This document shows, one piece after another, positions 49,791 to 60,106 of a stretch of DNA of 64,000 nt. The first letter of the stretch is position 1; every line of letters begins with the position of its first letter. The stretch comes from Cheiracanthium punctorium (Eukaryota; Arthropoda; Arachnida; Araneae; Cheiracanthiidae): the NCBI GenBank assembly GCA_038373885.1, contig JAWZYV010013015.1:62001-126000 (forward strand), given 5' to 3'. The notes below the pieces were generated by a model. That model saw only the letters and a list, made by a program, of their open reading frames with translations, searched no databases and was not told the DNA's origin. Both the position numbers and the translations under genes were made by a program.

Positions 49791-50120
49791 ACCTTTTATT
49801 TCAAGCCTAAATTGCTAAGTAAAAATTAGTGGTGGAAAATCTTTCGATAAAATCAGAAGAGTTGGCAGCTATGCGTATTAACGACTAAAACGTATGAAAT
49901 GAAATTTCGTGACATGATAGGTGGTCATTTACTTAAACTATAGGTGTCGAATTTTTTAAAAATTTTGGTTAGAGTTATTCCAAAGAATTATTCAAAATAC
50001 GAAAAAAAAAATTGTTGATTACGTATAAACCACTCAAGTGATAATGAAATGAAATTTAGTATCGTTATAGGTGGTCATTTAAATTACAGGCATCTTTAAA
50101 AGTTTTAATAAAATTTGTGA
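49791..50120 (-). repeat. Half TGCCAAC MITE and inverted ~155-bp units
   Basis: GAAGAGTTGGCAGCTATGC with the preceding ATTAGTGGTGGAAAATCTT is the right half of the 38532 MITE. It is followed by two units of the 155-bp repeat on the minus strand (AGGTGGTCATTTACTTAAAC and AGGTGGTCATTTAAATTACA). Confidence 0.75.
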
Positions 50121-51507
50121 TGTTGGGAAAACTCAGTACACGTCTGTTCCATTCCTGGAAAATGACAATGGAATCGGATGAAATTCGGATTTCTGTTAGA
50201 CGTAGGTTAATTCAAACTCTAAATGCCAAAACTGTTAAATATTATTCATAGATTTGGGGATTTTGAGATTAGTCGTATAAATGTTATCGCATCCCTTAAA
50301 AATGGATTAAGAGAGTACAACGAAATTTAACAGGAATCTTAAAAATACAGAGAAGTTATAATTTTGCTTTCTATGTTATTGCCAATATATAAATTCCGTT
50401 CTTTCTACACTTACTGCTGTCAAAAATTCAGGCTTTTTTGGAAATTTGCATTATGTACTAACCCGTCAAGAAGGGTACTTTTGCTAGTATTTCACAAAAG
50501 CACTGAATTGCATAATAGCCGTAATGGTTAAAATAAATTTATTACTATATGAATTGTAATTATGTTGTTACAAATATGATACAATATATTTCTTTGCTGT
50601 AAAAGAAAAATAAATAAAAATTTAAGTAAAAAAAATTAACAGTAGAAGCCTTTTATTGTGGAGCTTTAAAAAGCATAAAAAAAAAATATTTTTGAAAAAT
50701 GCTATATAAAATGAAAGTTCAATATTAAGAAATATTTAGAGAAAACTATAAATATTTCACTTTATTGAGTTAAAAATAAATTCCACTTTATAATGAAAAT
50801 GTATATGCACTACGCTTCTGCCCTACATTTCTTATTAATGTTTAGAATTTTCTGCGACTATAAAAAAACATGCCGTATTTAAAATTATCATAAATATTTT
50901 TTAGTTGAAAACAAAAAATTAATTTAGGCATAATTTAATTTATCAAGTTTTTAATTAACTGAGTATGTTATTCCACATCAAAATTTGTTCATGAATTTTA
51001 ACCCACTTCCTATCATCCAATCGAGCTGAAACTTTGCAAACCTTTGACACTGAGTACTGCTCTTTTTAATTTTTCAATTTTTTTTAAATCATCAAATATT
51101 TTTTTTCCTAAAAACTATGTTATCTCATTTATCGAGTCTGTCATATCAGTTTGTATCTGCTTAATTACTTGTCTGCAATTTTTTATCATTGCATCCTCGG
51201 AAAGTTCTTTCGACTTTAAATAAGATCCAATCGGTTATCTCTAGCTTAAATTTTTAAGTTTTATAGATTTTTCAAAAGACAATAAATTATTGCTTTCAAT
51301 TTTTGTTTACATCGTGACATCGAAAAAAGTATACATTCTAGGTATATTTGAAAATTTCTCTGAATACATAGTGTTATTTCTCTGAATACATAGTGTTCTT
51401 TCCTAAATCATTTAAATTAATAACGGTTGAAAACAGGAGCGGCATTTCAGTTTTTCATTTGGGGGAGCAAGATTTGATGTATTAATAGTTTGAAGTGCAA
51501 CTATTTC

Positions 51508-51711
51508 CCAATGCTGAAAAAAGGGCAGTCGTTGTCATCGTTCTATTTAATTACCAGCAAGATGTTGGTCGATCGAATTGTTCATCGCTTGCTACAGATC
51601 TGGAAACCATTTTTGACACAGCTGGCTGCACAGTCATCTTGCGATCGACCACCATCTTGCTGGTAATTAAATCGAGCGATGGCAACGGCTGCCCCTTTTT
51701 CAGCATTGGAC
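51508..51711. repeat. Fold-back repeat, ~200 bp
   Basis: The left arm (AATGCTGAAAAA...GATGTTGGTCGATCG) and right arm are inverted copies with about 85 percent identity by eye. A single-arm relative lies at about 17300-17440 (CGCTGAAAAAGTGCAGTC and GGTGGTCGATCAAAT), and a weaker one at 57660-57740. Confidence 0.75.
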
Positions 51712-51868
51712 AGTCTATCCCGCTGTTTTTCTATATCAATGTATTTCCAACATATTCTTCAGTTTTCAACAGATGCCAGTGCTGTTGAAAATAATCCTGA
51801 CAATTTTACAAATAATAGACAATTTTTACGGGAAATGATGTGCTAATAGAAAAGTACACTTTTGTAAC

Positions 51869-52044
51869 CAGGGGTCGCGCTGTCGATCGCCAACGTCGCA
51901 AATTGCGAAAATAAAATTAGTTTTCCGAAAGAAAAAACTTTTTTGGCGAAAATATTGACAATCGCTTTTCTTAATAATGTCCGGAAAAATCTAATTTTTG
52001 GGAATGAATTGGCGAAATGTTAAAAAGAGCCAGCGCAATCCCTG
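51869..52044. mobile_element. hAT MITE (CAGGGGTCGCGCTG ends)
   Basis: It begins CAGGGGTCGCGCTG and ends CAGCGCAATCCCTG. TTTGTAAC and TTTATAAC flank it at 51861-51868 and 52045-52052, an 8-bp TSD with one change. Confidence 0.82.
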
Positions 52045-52327
52045 TTTATAACTATTTCCCCCTTAAGTATTTTTTATTGAAATCAAATTAATTATTCGTG
52101 ATTCAAAACAGTTGTGTCCTCACGGCGAAGACAACGCGCGTTAAAGGGTTAAAATCTAGAATATGGAATAAATAAAATGTTTGTTAAATTTGGGGGCTTT
52201 TCGCGCCCCCTATATGCCACACCTGGTTGAAAAATTCAAAATATTTAATTTTTTACACTTTTTTAATTAGAGGCTGTAGAATCAAGCGGTTCAGGCTTTT
52301 CTCTTTTAAAATATGAGAAATATTCTT

Positions 52328-52560
52328 GTGTTGTGTGTTAAGGCAAACCTGCACGTGGGGTATCTGCCTAGGATGGGGGGGTGCCTTGGTAGGAGGACTT
52401 TATAAGGGGTTCTAACGCGTATTCACGTTACATCTGGAGAAAACCTACCAAAACTCCAGACCGTTAGATCGACAGCCGCGCGATGGGACCCCAACCCAGG
52501 ACCTTCACACCTCGTCCGTCTACCATGTTCAGTGGCATAACCAATGCGTCATGGTGAGGC
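52328..52560 (-). mobile_element. tRNA-derived SINE, subfamily A, copy 2
   Basis: The minus-strand head is GCCTCACCATGACGCATTGG with the B box GGTCCTGGGTTGGGGTCCC. The tail is AGGTTTGCCTTAACACACAA. TGAGAAATATTCTT is duplicated at 52314-52327 and 52561-52574. It shares the subfamily A body with 5660-5877. Confidence 0.9.
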
Positions 52561-53196
52561 TGAGAAATATTCTTATCAGCCTATATACTTCTGGGTTGTT
52601 GAGGAGAAAAAAGTCTTTTAAAGCAGTAGCGGAATTCTCCCCCGTCGTTAAAATCACGTCCATCATTAACTCTGACCCGCCTTGTGATCACTAGAGGTGG
52701 AGTGTTAAGGAGTTCGTGTGATTGGCTAAACGACCCAGGCATGAAAGCATAAACAGCTAAAAAGACTGAACTTTGCTGCGGATCATACAGAACAAATAAA
52801 TTATTATGAATTTAACATTTTACCTGTTATTCTTTTGCATGTATTTATTATTAAATTAACTAACATTCATTACATCACTGTATTCAGTATAATTAAATTC
52901 AAACTAATTTAAATACTAAATCTCAAATGCATCAATGATGTTGAAAAAGACTGAAAACTTTCATGCCTGAAACGACCTTTCGATCAATAACCAAACAGCT
53001 GGATCTGCCCAGTCGACAGTATCCACCGACGATTTCGAAACCATTGGGACAGAATTAAACCCCAGGTGTGTTTGAATGTCTTGCTGCAATACCAGCGACT
53101 GCGCCGCAATCTGATTCATTCAGGGTGGGAAATGGACATAGGGGCTCTCTGCGCCTGCATTTTTTTAGAAGAAATACAGTAAACAAATTAAAACAA

Positions 53197-53639
53197 CACA
53201 GTAAAAAAAGAAAAAAATCCAGGAACTTTCCTTGGATATAATATAAGGGACAGTTGAGGTGCCCTAGAATTCCAAGGAACGTTACATGAAAATATCAGGA
53301 ACTTCAGTGAACAACTCAGGAAAGCTCCACTGAATTATATAGTGCTCAGTAAAGTTCTTGGTATCTTCATGCAACTTGCCTCGTATTTTAGGAATGTTCC
53401 TTGAAAATAATGGCTCGGAATTTACCTCAGCTGCCTATTATTTTCAAGGAACATTCCGGGAATTTTTTTACAGTTCTGCCCACTTTTAAGTTAATTGTGT
53501 GTTTTTTAGGCGAATCGTGAGAGCAATATTCAAAAGTAAAGAGTAAAGTTTTCAGATGGGAATATTTATTTTCTGTATGGTATTTGTGAGTAACTTTTCC
53601 CCATTATTTCCAAGGAACGTTCCTGGATTTTTTACAGTG
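53197..53639. mobile_element. CACTGTAAAAAATCCAGGAAC-type MITE
   Basis: The right end is TCCTGGATTTTTTACAGTG and the left end CACAGTAAAAAAAG followed by AAATCCAGGAAC. Several internal CAAGGAACRTTCC motifs lie in both orientations. It lies about 240 bases downstream of the distal coding exon in transcript sense. The TSD is unclear. Confidence 0.65.
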
Positions 53640-53877
53640 AAAAAAGGAATTAAAGCACTATAATTACTTATAAAATAAAACTTTTAGTTATTAAATTATG
53701 AAATTAGATTATGATCCAATTCCGGATCCAGTAAATTGGTACCGAATCCGGTAAACGTCTAATGATGCCGGATTACCGGATCCGTTAGTTTTCTGATATC
53801 GGATCCGGTTTTCTGGATTGGAATCTCTAATTGTATAAATAATTCCATAATTGTACAGATATTTGAAATAAACTTAC

Positions 53878-53934
53878 CAATAGTCGGATAAACTTTTTCT
53901 CCTGGTGTAGTTGGTGAAACAGACATGATGAGAG
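53878..53934 (-). CDS. TPD52: TPD52 distal alternative first coding exon
   Basis: On the minus strand a TTTTAG acceptor is followed by eight untranslated bases, then ATG at 53926 and 16 codons beginning MSVSPTTPGEKVYPTI, then G and a GTAAGT donor. The exon ends in phase 1. Its last base joins to AT at the start of the exon at 30769-30899 and makes an Asp codon, exactly as the proximal first exon does. The acceptor shows this is not the transcription start, so an upstream noncoding exon exists. The encoded N-terminus is short and Ser/Thr/Pro-rich with no motif. The region around it is full of MITEs, but the exon itself is clean. I infer an alternative promoter giving the 226-aa isoform. Confidence 0.82.
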
Positions 53935-54231
53935 CTAAAAGGGAGATAAAACACTACAATCAAGTTTTAGTTGTTGAATATTCTTAAAGTTTATTTTAAG
54001 TGTATCATATCCGTATAATATGTGATTACTCTGACACTAAATTGGCTGAAAATATTTAACATTCTATAACCACAAATTCGAAGCAATATTAAAGTAAAAA
54101 CATTATACAAAACTTTAAATTTGGATCATGAAACTGTAATTTTAATGAGTGATAAGGAGTTAACTGAACTGATTTTGCTAAATTCACACTGACGAAATAT
54201 AATTTCTGATAGCATAACTGAAAATTCACTA

Positions 54232-54389
54232 ACTTGGGCGTCGCAACCTTATGGAGATGCAAGGGCGTGCCTGTCTCCCATAAAATGTCGCCTAATTAAT
54301 CTTAATTGCTAATAAAGATAAGGATAAGAGCATATTTTGGTCTTTATCCCCCCCCCTCTCCCAAATAATCAGCAGGTAGCGACGCTTGT
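54232..54389. mobile_element. MITE with ACTTGGGCGTCGC ends
   Basis: It begins ACTTGGGCGTCGCAACC and ends GGTAGCGACGCTTGT. ATTCACTA and ATTCACAA flank it (54224-54231 and 54390-54397). It is 158 bp and about 300 bases upstream of the distal coding exon. Confidence 0.75.
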
Positions 54390-55216
54390 ATTCACAAGCA
54401 ATTGAACAGGAAATCTAACTTTATTTTATAAATAAATTAGTGCATGTGTGCTCAACACCGAGGGTGGTTTTTGATAAGTTCACATTGTTCAATGCTCATG
54501 CGCTACAAAAACTTCAAAACTCAAAAATCATGATATTCCAGGAAATGCATTTGAAGTTCTACGAAATTCAAGAACTTATATTGACCAAAACAATACTACC
54601 ATCATTCTGTGGGTGAATTTGAAAACTGAGAAATGAAACTGTCAGTTAGAAGCTCCAATCATTGCATCTGTCTGTATGGTATCAACTTAAAAATTATTTT
54701 TTAATTATGACAATGTTGCAACATATGAGCAATATGTGTACATTTAATTTTTTTGACAGATTACTTTTATTTTTTGAAGACTTAAAATTTGACTATTTTA
54801 ATTCAGTATAAAATATGGTTGCTAATATCTTTTCTGGTGTTTAAAAAAACCTGTTCGATTTCCCCTATTTAAAAACATTAATTTGCTTTAAAAGATTAAC
54901 AAAAATGTTTAGTTTAAATTGGAATTTTGACAAAATATCATTCAAAATGTTTTATTTTGTATTTGAATGGCAGTATAATAGAGCCTACCCTCCCTTTATA
55001 AAATGTTATATATATACTTTGAAACCCTAGCTTCTCCAGAAATAAAAAAATTATTCTATGCTCCTAGGAAGTACCTTAAACAAATTTTAGAGACAGGAGA
55101 GTTGAGCGTTACAAGCCCACATAACTATGCTTATAATTTAAAGCAGCTATGTGCAACTACCACAAACAACAAAGGTGCAAAGCACTGAACACTCAATAAA
55201 TATAGAAACAAATATC

Positions 55217-55395
55217 TGGAGAGCCGTGGCTTAGAGGCTTGTCCTCCTCTACGCTAATCGGTTAAGCATACGATCATGGGTTCAATTCCCATTCATCCCC
55301 TGGTTGTTTAAAATTTCCCTTCTCTGTGCTAGTAAAGAGCTATTTTTGTGCTGTCCACTTTACTCAACGAGAATTTATAAGTGGGTTCTTAAAAG
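55217..55395 (+). mobile_element. Second tRNA-derived SINE family (C)
   Basis: GAGCCGTGGCTTAGAGGC resembles an A box and ATGGGTTCAATTCCCAT a B box with its stem. The acceptor ends do not pair, so it is not a working tRNA. A body with GTGCTAGTAAAGAGC and CCACTTTACTCAACGAGAA follows. The body recurs at 62399-62625. Confidence 0.6.
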
Positions 55396-56220
55396 AGCAC
55401 ATATCTAACTATAAATATTCCAAAAACAACAATCAAATAACTGCATATATGATTATTTAACCGTTTCTAAGGCCATGGTAAGAATACTTCCTGTGATGTA
55501 GATCATATATTAATTATTAATTATCATTTACTTTGTGTTTCTTAAATTTAATCTATTCAAAATCATGAATTCTAACTCATTTTTCTGCTCTCATTTTTCC
55601 CTCACTTTGGCTTTCAATTTGTTTCTCTTCTTCCGGTATGCAATAGCCTTTAATTGTTTATTTTTTCATCATAGTCACTATTCATTTCCTTTTGTCTCAT
55701 AATGAAACATAACAATGCACAAATACGTTCTTTCACGCAAACCGCACACTTCAATAATAAGCACTAAAAAATTTGATCCTTCTTACAAAAATGTAGTGGT
55801 GAAAATCTTTAAATCTCAGTTGACTAGCATTGACTGCATTGGACCTGGCATTGATTGGCCACATATTTATATGAGCTTCATTCCATTTGCGACACAAAAA
55901 CTAAGACCAAAACGATGATGCTGACTGCACCATAAACGGCCAAAACACTTCGATGCAGAGGAAAAACACACACACTGTTGAATCCTCACGAGTAACAGCA
56001 GGGAGGTGAAAAAATATAACTCACAGCACATATAGGAGTAAAGAGGCATCGGTCAAATGAGAAGTCAACAGTTACCTTAGAAGTCTTCATTGAAAAAATG
56101 CCATAGCAAACAGGAAGCAGTTTGTCACCACTTGAAGAATTCAAAGAGCATAGTAAGGCACAAAATCGCCAAGGAGCCTCAGTCCAGGTCATTCAGAACA
56201 AGAACACTGTAGTCCACACC

Positions 56221-56379
56221 CATGGGCGCCGGCAGCATAGGGCAAGGGGGGGGAGCAATGCCCCCCTGAATTTTTGTATGCAGTGTTTTCCTTTGCTTTT
56301 TTGCTCTTTCCAACATGGTAACCATACGTTAAAGTAGTCTTTGTCCCCCCCCCTGGGAAATATTCTGTCGACGCCCATG
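56221..56379. mobile_element. hAT MITE (CATGGGCG ends)
   Basis: It begins CATGGGCGCCGGCAG and ends CTGTCGACGCCCATG. TCCACACC is duplicated exactly at 56213-56220 and 56380-56387. Confidence 0.92.
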
Positions 56380-56688
56380 TCCACACCAATATATCGCACT
56401 CTAACAATGCAAGGGTGAAGCTACCACAGCACCAGATGACCACGGAAGCGAAATATCATCAATCAGTCTAAGGAAACGAAAGTCCCACCAGCAGGACCCA
56501 GAGATAACACATTGTTGACCTGTAGAAGTCCACCAGATAAAAAACCAGGGCTGAAGAAGATTCATGGCTGAGAAGACTTCGCCTGTGGTAAGAGACACTG
56601 GCATTTGCTAAGACCTCAGAGAATACGAGGGCAGAAAAAGATGTTTTTCATTTCGCCTGGGCAAGTTGACTTAGATTGGCAGCCACCA

Positions 56689-56849
56689 CAGTGGCGTAGC
56701 ACGCAGAACTGGCACTCGGGGCACGATACCTTTTTGGCGCCCTCCCTCCTATTTTGTGTCAAATTTTCTTTGTCTTAAGATTTGGCGCCCCTCTGCAAGC
56801 TGCACCTGGGACATGATAGACCCCTTGCCCATCCGTCACTATGCCGCTG
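56689..56849. mobile_element. hAT MITE (CAGTGGCGTAGCAC ends)
   Basis: It begins CAGTGGCGTAGCACG and ends CGTCACTATGCCGCTG. AGCCACCA is duplicated exactly at 56681-56688 and 56850-56857. Inside, TTTGGCGCC-type motifs are inverted. Confidence 0.92.
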
Positions 56850-57959
56850 AGCCACCAGTAAACATACTGAAGTGTGCCTGGATTGGCACCAATCAATATG
56901 ATGATGAAACTACTTGGAGATTTAAATTTACAATTAAAAGGCGTAAGTTACCACAGGCACATTAATTAAAACACTTCAGTTGTAAAACTGATGAATACGT
57001 AAGATACTTTTAAAAACTGTTTATTGAAATGACTATTGAAGAATAAACATATTACAATGACGGCTGGTGGCGGCCAGATAAAAATATGTCCTACAACAAC
57101 AGTAGAATTAAGGTAGAATGACTTAAAAAATATGTGAACAGCAAACTTCAGATTGGCGATAGCTAAAACTTGGTCGAGATAAACAACGCCAACTACAGAG
57201 CAACGTAAAATTTAAGCCAATAAAATTAAAATGACGAAACCAAGAACAAGTAATTTAAAAGATGTTGCAGGGCATCAAAAAATAAATTTCGGCAACACGA
57301 TGCTAAAGAGGCTGAAGCAAAAATTCGTTGCAATTGCGAATCTGACGTAACCAAATCTATTTTTAGCTCAGATGGCGACTATTCTTTTATGAGAAAAAAT
57401 AAACAATTAAAAGCTATTGCCAGGGCCGCGCTGCCCATGTGTGCGGCGCACACAGGCACCAGATACTCAGGAACGCCTCGAAAACTGTAACACATTCCCA
57501 AGTCTGTGGTAAAACTGCCAGCACCTTTTATTAAAATAGAATCTTTGACGATAGAAGTTAAAAATTGGGAATGTTTCAATAATTTACTTTGATTTGAATT
57601 AACCGTATGTTTCTTCATACTTCCTATGCTGTAGCAATTAAACATTATCTATGAAATGAAAGAGCAGTAGTTGTCATCGCTGTTTGCGTTAACGAACAGC
57701 CGAAGTGACTACCAATTGATGGTCGAATGAAAGGGCAGTACATCGAATTTTATTTTTCTAAACTTTCAGAATTAAAAATAAACAAACACATCCATCATCA
57801 ATGTTTATGGATGACTTAATACAGAACTAGCCCTGCCCATTGGCAGAGTATTTTGGAAAAAAACGTTCTACAAATGAGAATATTGAAGATTTTATAACTT
57901 TTTGAATTGGTTGACTAGTTATCGCAGTTCATTCAGTATGAACTGAAAAATGATTTTCA

Positions 57960-58380
57960 ACCTTTAGATTAGTCCGGCAGCAAATCGGTCGATTAAACTC
58001 GGCTCCCATTAGAACACCGAAATGGCCAGTGGTTGGAAGGGTGAACTCCTCTCTCGACCGAGTCTGCTGTGTACCGTGTACGCTAAAGAGAACGCTGGTG
58101 CCCGTAAAATCTATCGGGGCTCCATTGTCCTCGTTGTTCAAACGATACCTGTGGGGATGTCAATCCAAGGGCTAGGTCTCTCATCTGGAATTGATTGAAA
58201 ATTAGGAGACCACTCATAGGGGCAATGTTGGTCTGCCTATTAGGTGCCCCATAAGGAAATGACCAACATCTCCTGCCCTCATAGAGGTCAAGTCTAATGC
58301 AAGTAGGCCGCTGACCCAGCCATTTGAAAGACAAAAAATCCTTTAGAGTAATCCTTTTAGACACCGAGTCCACAACTCAG
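57960..58380 (+). mobile_element. Second copy of the retroelement-like 3' region
   Basis: It shares GGTGCCCGTAAAATCTAT, CAAACGATACCTGTGGGG and GGAATTGATTGAAAATTAGG with the minus-strand copy at 44806-48650. It is unusually rich in G+C for the region. No protein domain is recognised. Confidence 0.5.
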
Positions 58381-58639
58381 AACACAAAAATCACCTCAGA
58401 ACACAAAAATCATACAGGATGGAGTCCTAATTTGTACAGTTAAAAAAAAAAAAAAAAAAAAAATCATTTTCCTCGAAAATTTAATAATCGGAATTTTATA
58501 TTTAGTTTTTAGTTACAAATTCATTATGCATTATCAAAAGAAAACTTATTTAATTCAAAGATATATCAGATTAGAAAGGGTTAACTTTATAGAGGAAGGG
58601 TAGGGTTAATAGGGTCGAAAATGCATAACAAGTTGGGTT

Positions 58640-58830
58640 GTGAAAGGATTAAAAAATAAAAAAAGGGGAAATAAAATAAAAAACACTATCATATTTTAAA
58701 TATGCACTGAAGTGCTAGATGTTAAGAGTGTCATAATCAATGAGTAGGCCCTATTTGTCATCCTTGTTTCATTGCATTGGAAATTGCATCATAATCCATA
58801 AGTGTGTTGTATTTGTCTTCCTTGTTCTAA
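58640..58830 (+). repeat. Diverged partial copy of the 38988 unit
   Basis: AACACTATCATATTTTAAAT and CACTGAAGTGCTAGATG align with the block at 39127-39235. Similarity fades on both sides. Nothing can be named between it and 60107 except the small remnant at 58845-58880. Confidence 0.6.
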
Positions 58831-60106
58831 CACTTCTTTGGAAATAAAATCTGTGTTAAAATCGCCTATTAAAACTGGTTTACAATCTTTTTCAGACATA
58901 TTCTAAATATGCTTCACCTTTATTACTAGAAATCAAAGCCTGTTGTGGAGTCAATTACAACAGACACTAGAAAAATCATTTAATGAAAATAAATCTTCAT
59001 TCGATATAGTTAATCCATGTCCACCTAAAATAAATAACTTCATATTCAATTTTTTTATAGACCCAAATCGAATTTAATACTCTTCTGGAAACGAGCAGAC
59101 ACTTTTCGCATTCGAACCATTTCGTTTTGTGTACACAGCCCCTCTTATATCAATGCTTCATGCAGATGATCATTTTAATGAAAAAATAAAAATGCTATGT
59201 AATCTAGATAAACTATTTTAGATGAATTGGGATTGCAATTTTCCATTCAAAGCCTGATGACCGTGATTTCAATGGGACATCATGTCAACTGTGACAGCTA
59301 ATTTAGTCACACATATCACTCACTTTTTTACTCTCGGAAATAAAATGGAGCGGAAAGTAGCAAAAAATCTCCTTAAAATTAGGGAACGTTTAGATTTTCA
59401 GATTTTTAAAGTAACGCAGATTGTTTTCGATACTTTTATACATAATTATGAAAAATTTCAAACTGAACGCACAAACGGTGTAGATGTTATTAGGCATTTT
59501 GTGTTCAACTTTTTAATCTTTTTGGAGTAATGGTGGTAAGTTTTATCCTGGAGTGGGTATCCAGAATCATCATAGAGTCAGTGATCAGCATAACTATATA
59601 GTAGGGAAACAATTGGGCTTAGAAGCAAATCTCATCAAATATAGAAGATATTGCCAAACTTGTTTCAGTTCTAGGGATTTATTTTTTGGCGCCAACTTGG
59701 CAATAAATTGCCAAAAGTATCAAACCCTGGCAACTTTTGACATTTCACTAGCCTCACTGCTATCTGGCAATCCTTGAAAAGTGATTCACTGTTTTGCCAG
59801 GTAGACAAAAATCCTAGTCAGAAATTAATAGTTCTAAAGTGGTAATAAAACTGAACAGATATTTTAATAACAAGGGAGAATTAAAAAAACATGTATATGA
59901 GCGTGATTCTAATACGGAGACGTAAGTGCATTTGTTAGTACTGTTAATAAAAGTAGTACACTGCGAAACAGTGCTTGAAATAAGATTTTAAAGCTAGCAG
60001 CAAAATCTTAAATTTTCTTACTTTTGCAATATCTATAAATAGCACTTGCAGTTTTTTCGTTTAACTTCAACAAAATGGAATCAATAATGTAATGAGAAGA
60101 ACAAAC

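Larger units (their letters stand above)
35559..53877 (-). other. TPD52 distal intron (proximal to distal first exon)
   Basis: For the distal transcript this is intron, joined with 30900-35558. No further conserved coding block was found. 35880-37570 is AT-rich with a 40-base T run at about 36961-37000. 37570-50120 is almost entirely repeats, as listed separately. 50120-51400 is AT-rich and unremarkable. Confidence 0.75.
288..53926 (-). other. TPD52: TPD52-family gene, whole coding span, two alternative starts
   Basis: Eight coding exons are read from the sequence, two of them mutually exclusive first exons. Every junction has GT/AG ends and matching phase. The proximal form predicts 255 aa and the distal form 226 aa. 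Recognisable family blocks in order are the leucine-rich coiled coil with TLRQVL and LKRKLGI, the block KLVEWN, the block LGTLGASMTKKLGEV, and the block FRSFEEKMGSAYTNVR, as in vertebrate TPD52, D53 and D54. Family members are small hydrophilic cytosolic proteins that dimerise through the coiled coil and act in vesicle and membrane trafficking; that role is family knowledge, not seen here. Introns are 2 to 18 kb or more and full of transposons, but none interrupts a coding exon. The distal transcript must have a further 5' exon to the right. Confidence 0.93.
55700..56965 (+). pseudogene. Coding-like stretch of unknown identity, interrupted by two MITEs
   Basis: With the two MITEs (and one TSD each) ignored, plus-strand frames stay open for some distance on both sides of the first insertion (LEEFKEHSKAQNRQGASVQV before it, ARVKLPQHQMTTEAKYHQS after it). 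After the second insertion VNILKCAWIGTNQYDDETTW runs on to RRKLPQAH. Base composition is richer in G+C than the neighbours. I do not recognise the protein. It may be an old retroelement, a retrocopy or chance. Confidence 0.25.

Noticed and set aside
55217..55300. A possible tRNA gene (A- and B-box-like sequences)
   Set aside because: The acceptor stem does not pair and the anticodon arm is unclear. The sequence is followed by a body that recurs at 62399, so it is a SINE head.
56756..56965. An exon of an unknown gene ending at a GTAAGT-like site near 56945
   Set aside because: The open frame begins inside a MITE, no homology is recognised, and no partner exon was found; kept only as a low-confidence coding-like remnant.
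57929..58373. Two minus-strand frames of 70 and 96 codons
   Set aside because: They lie in a G+C-rich dispersed repeat homologous to 44806-48650, and no domain is seen.
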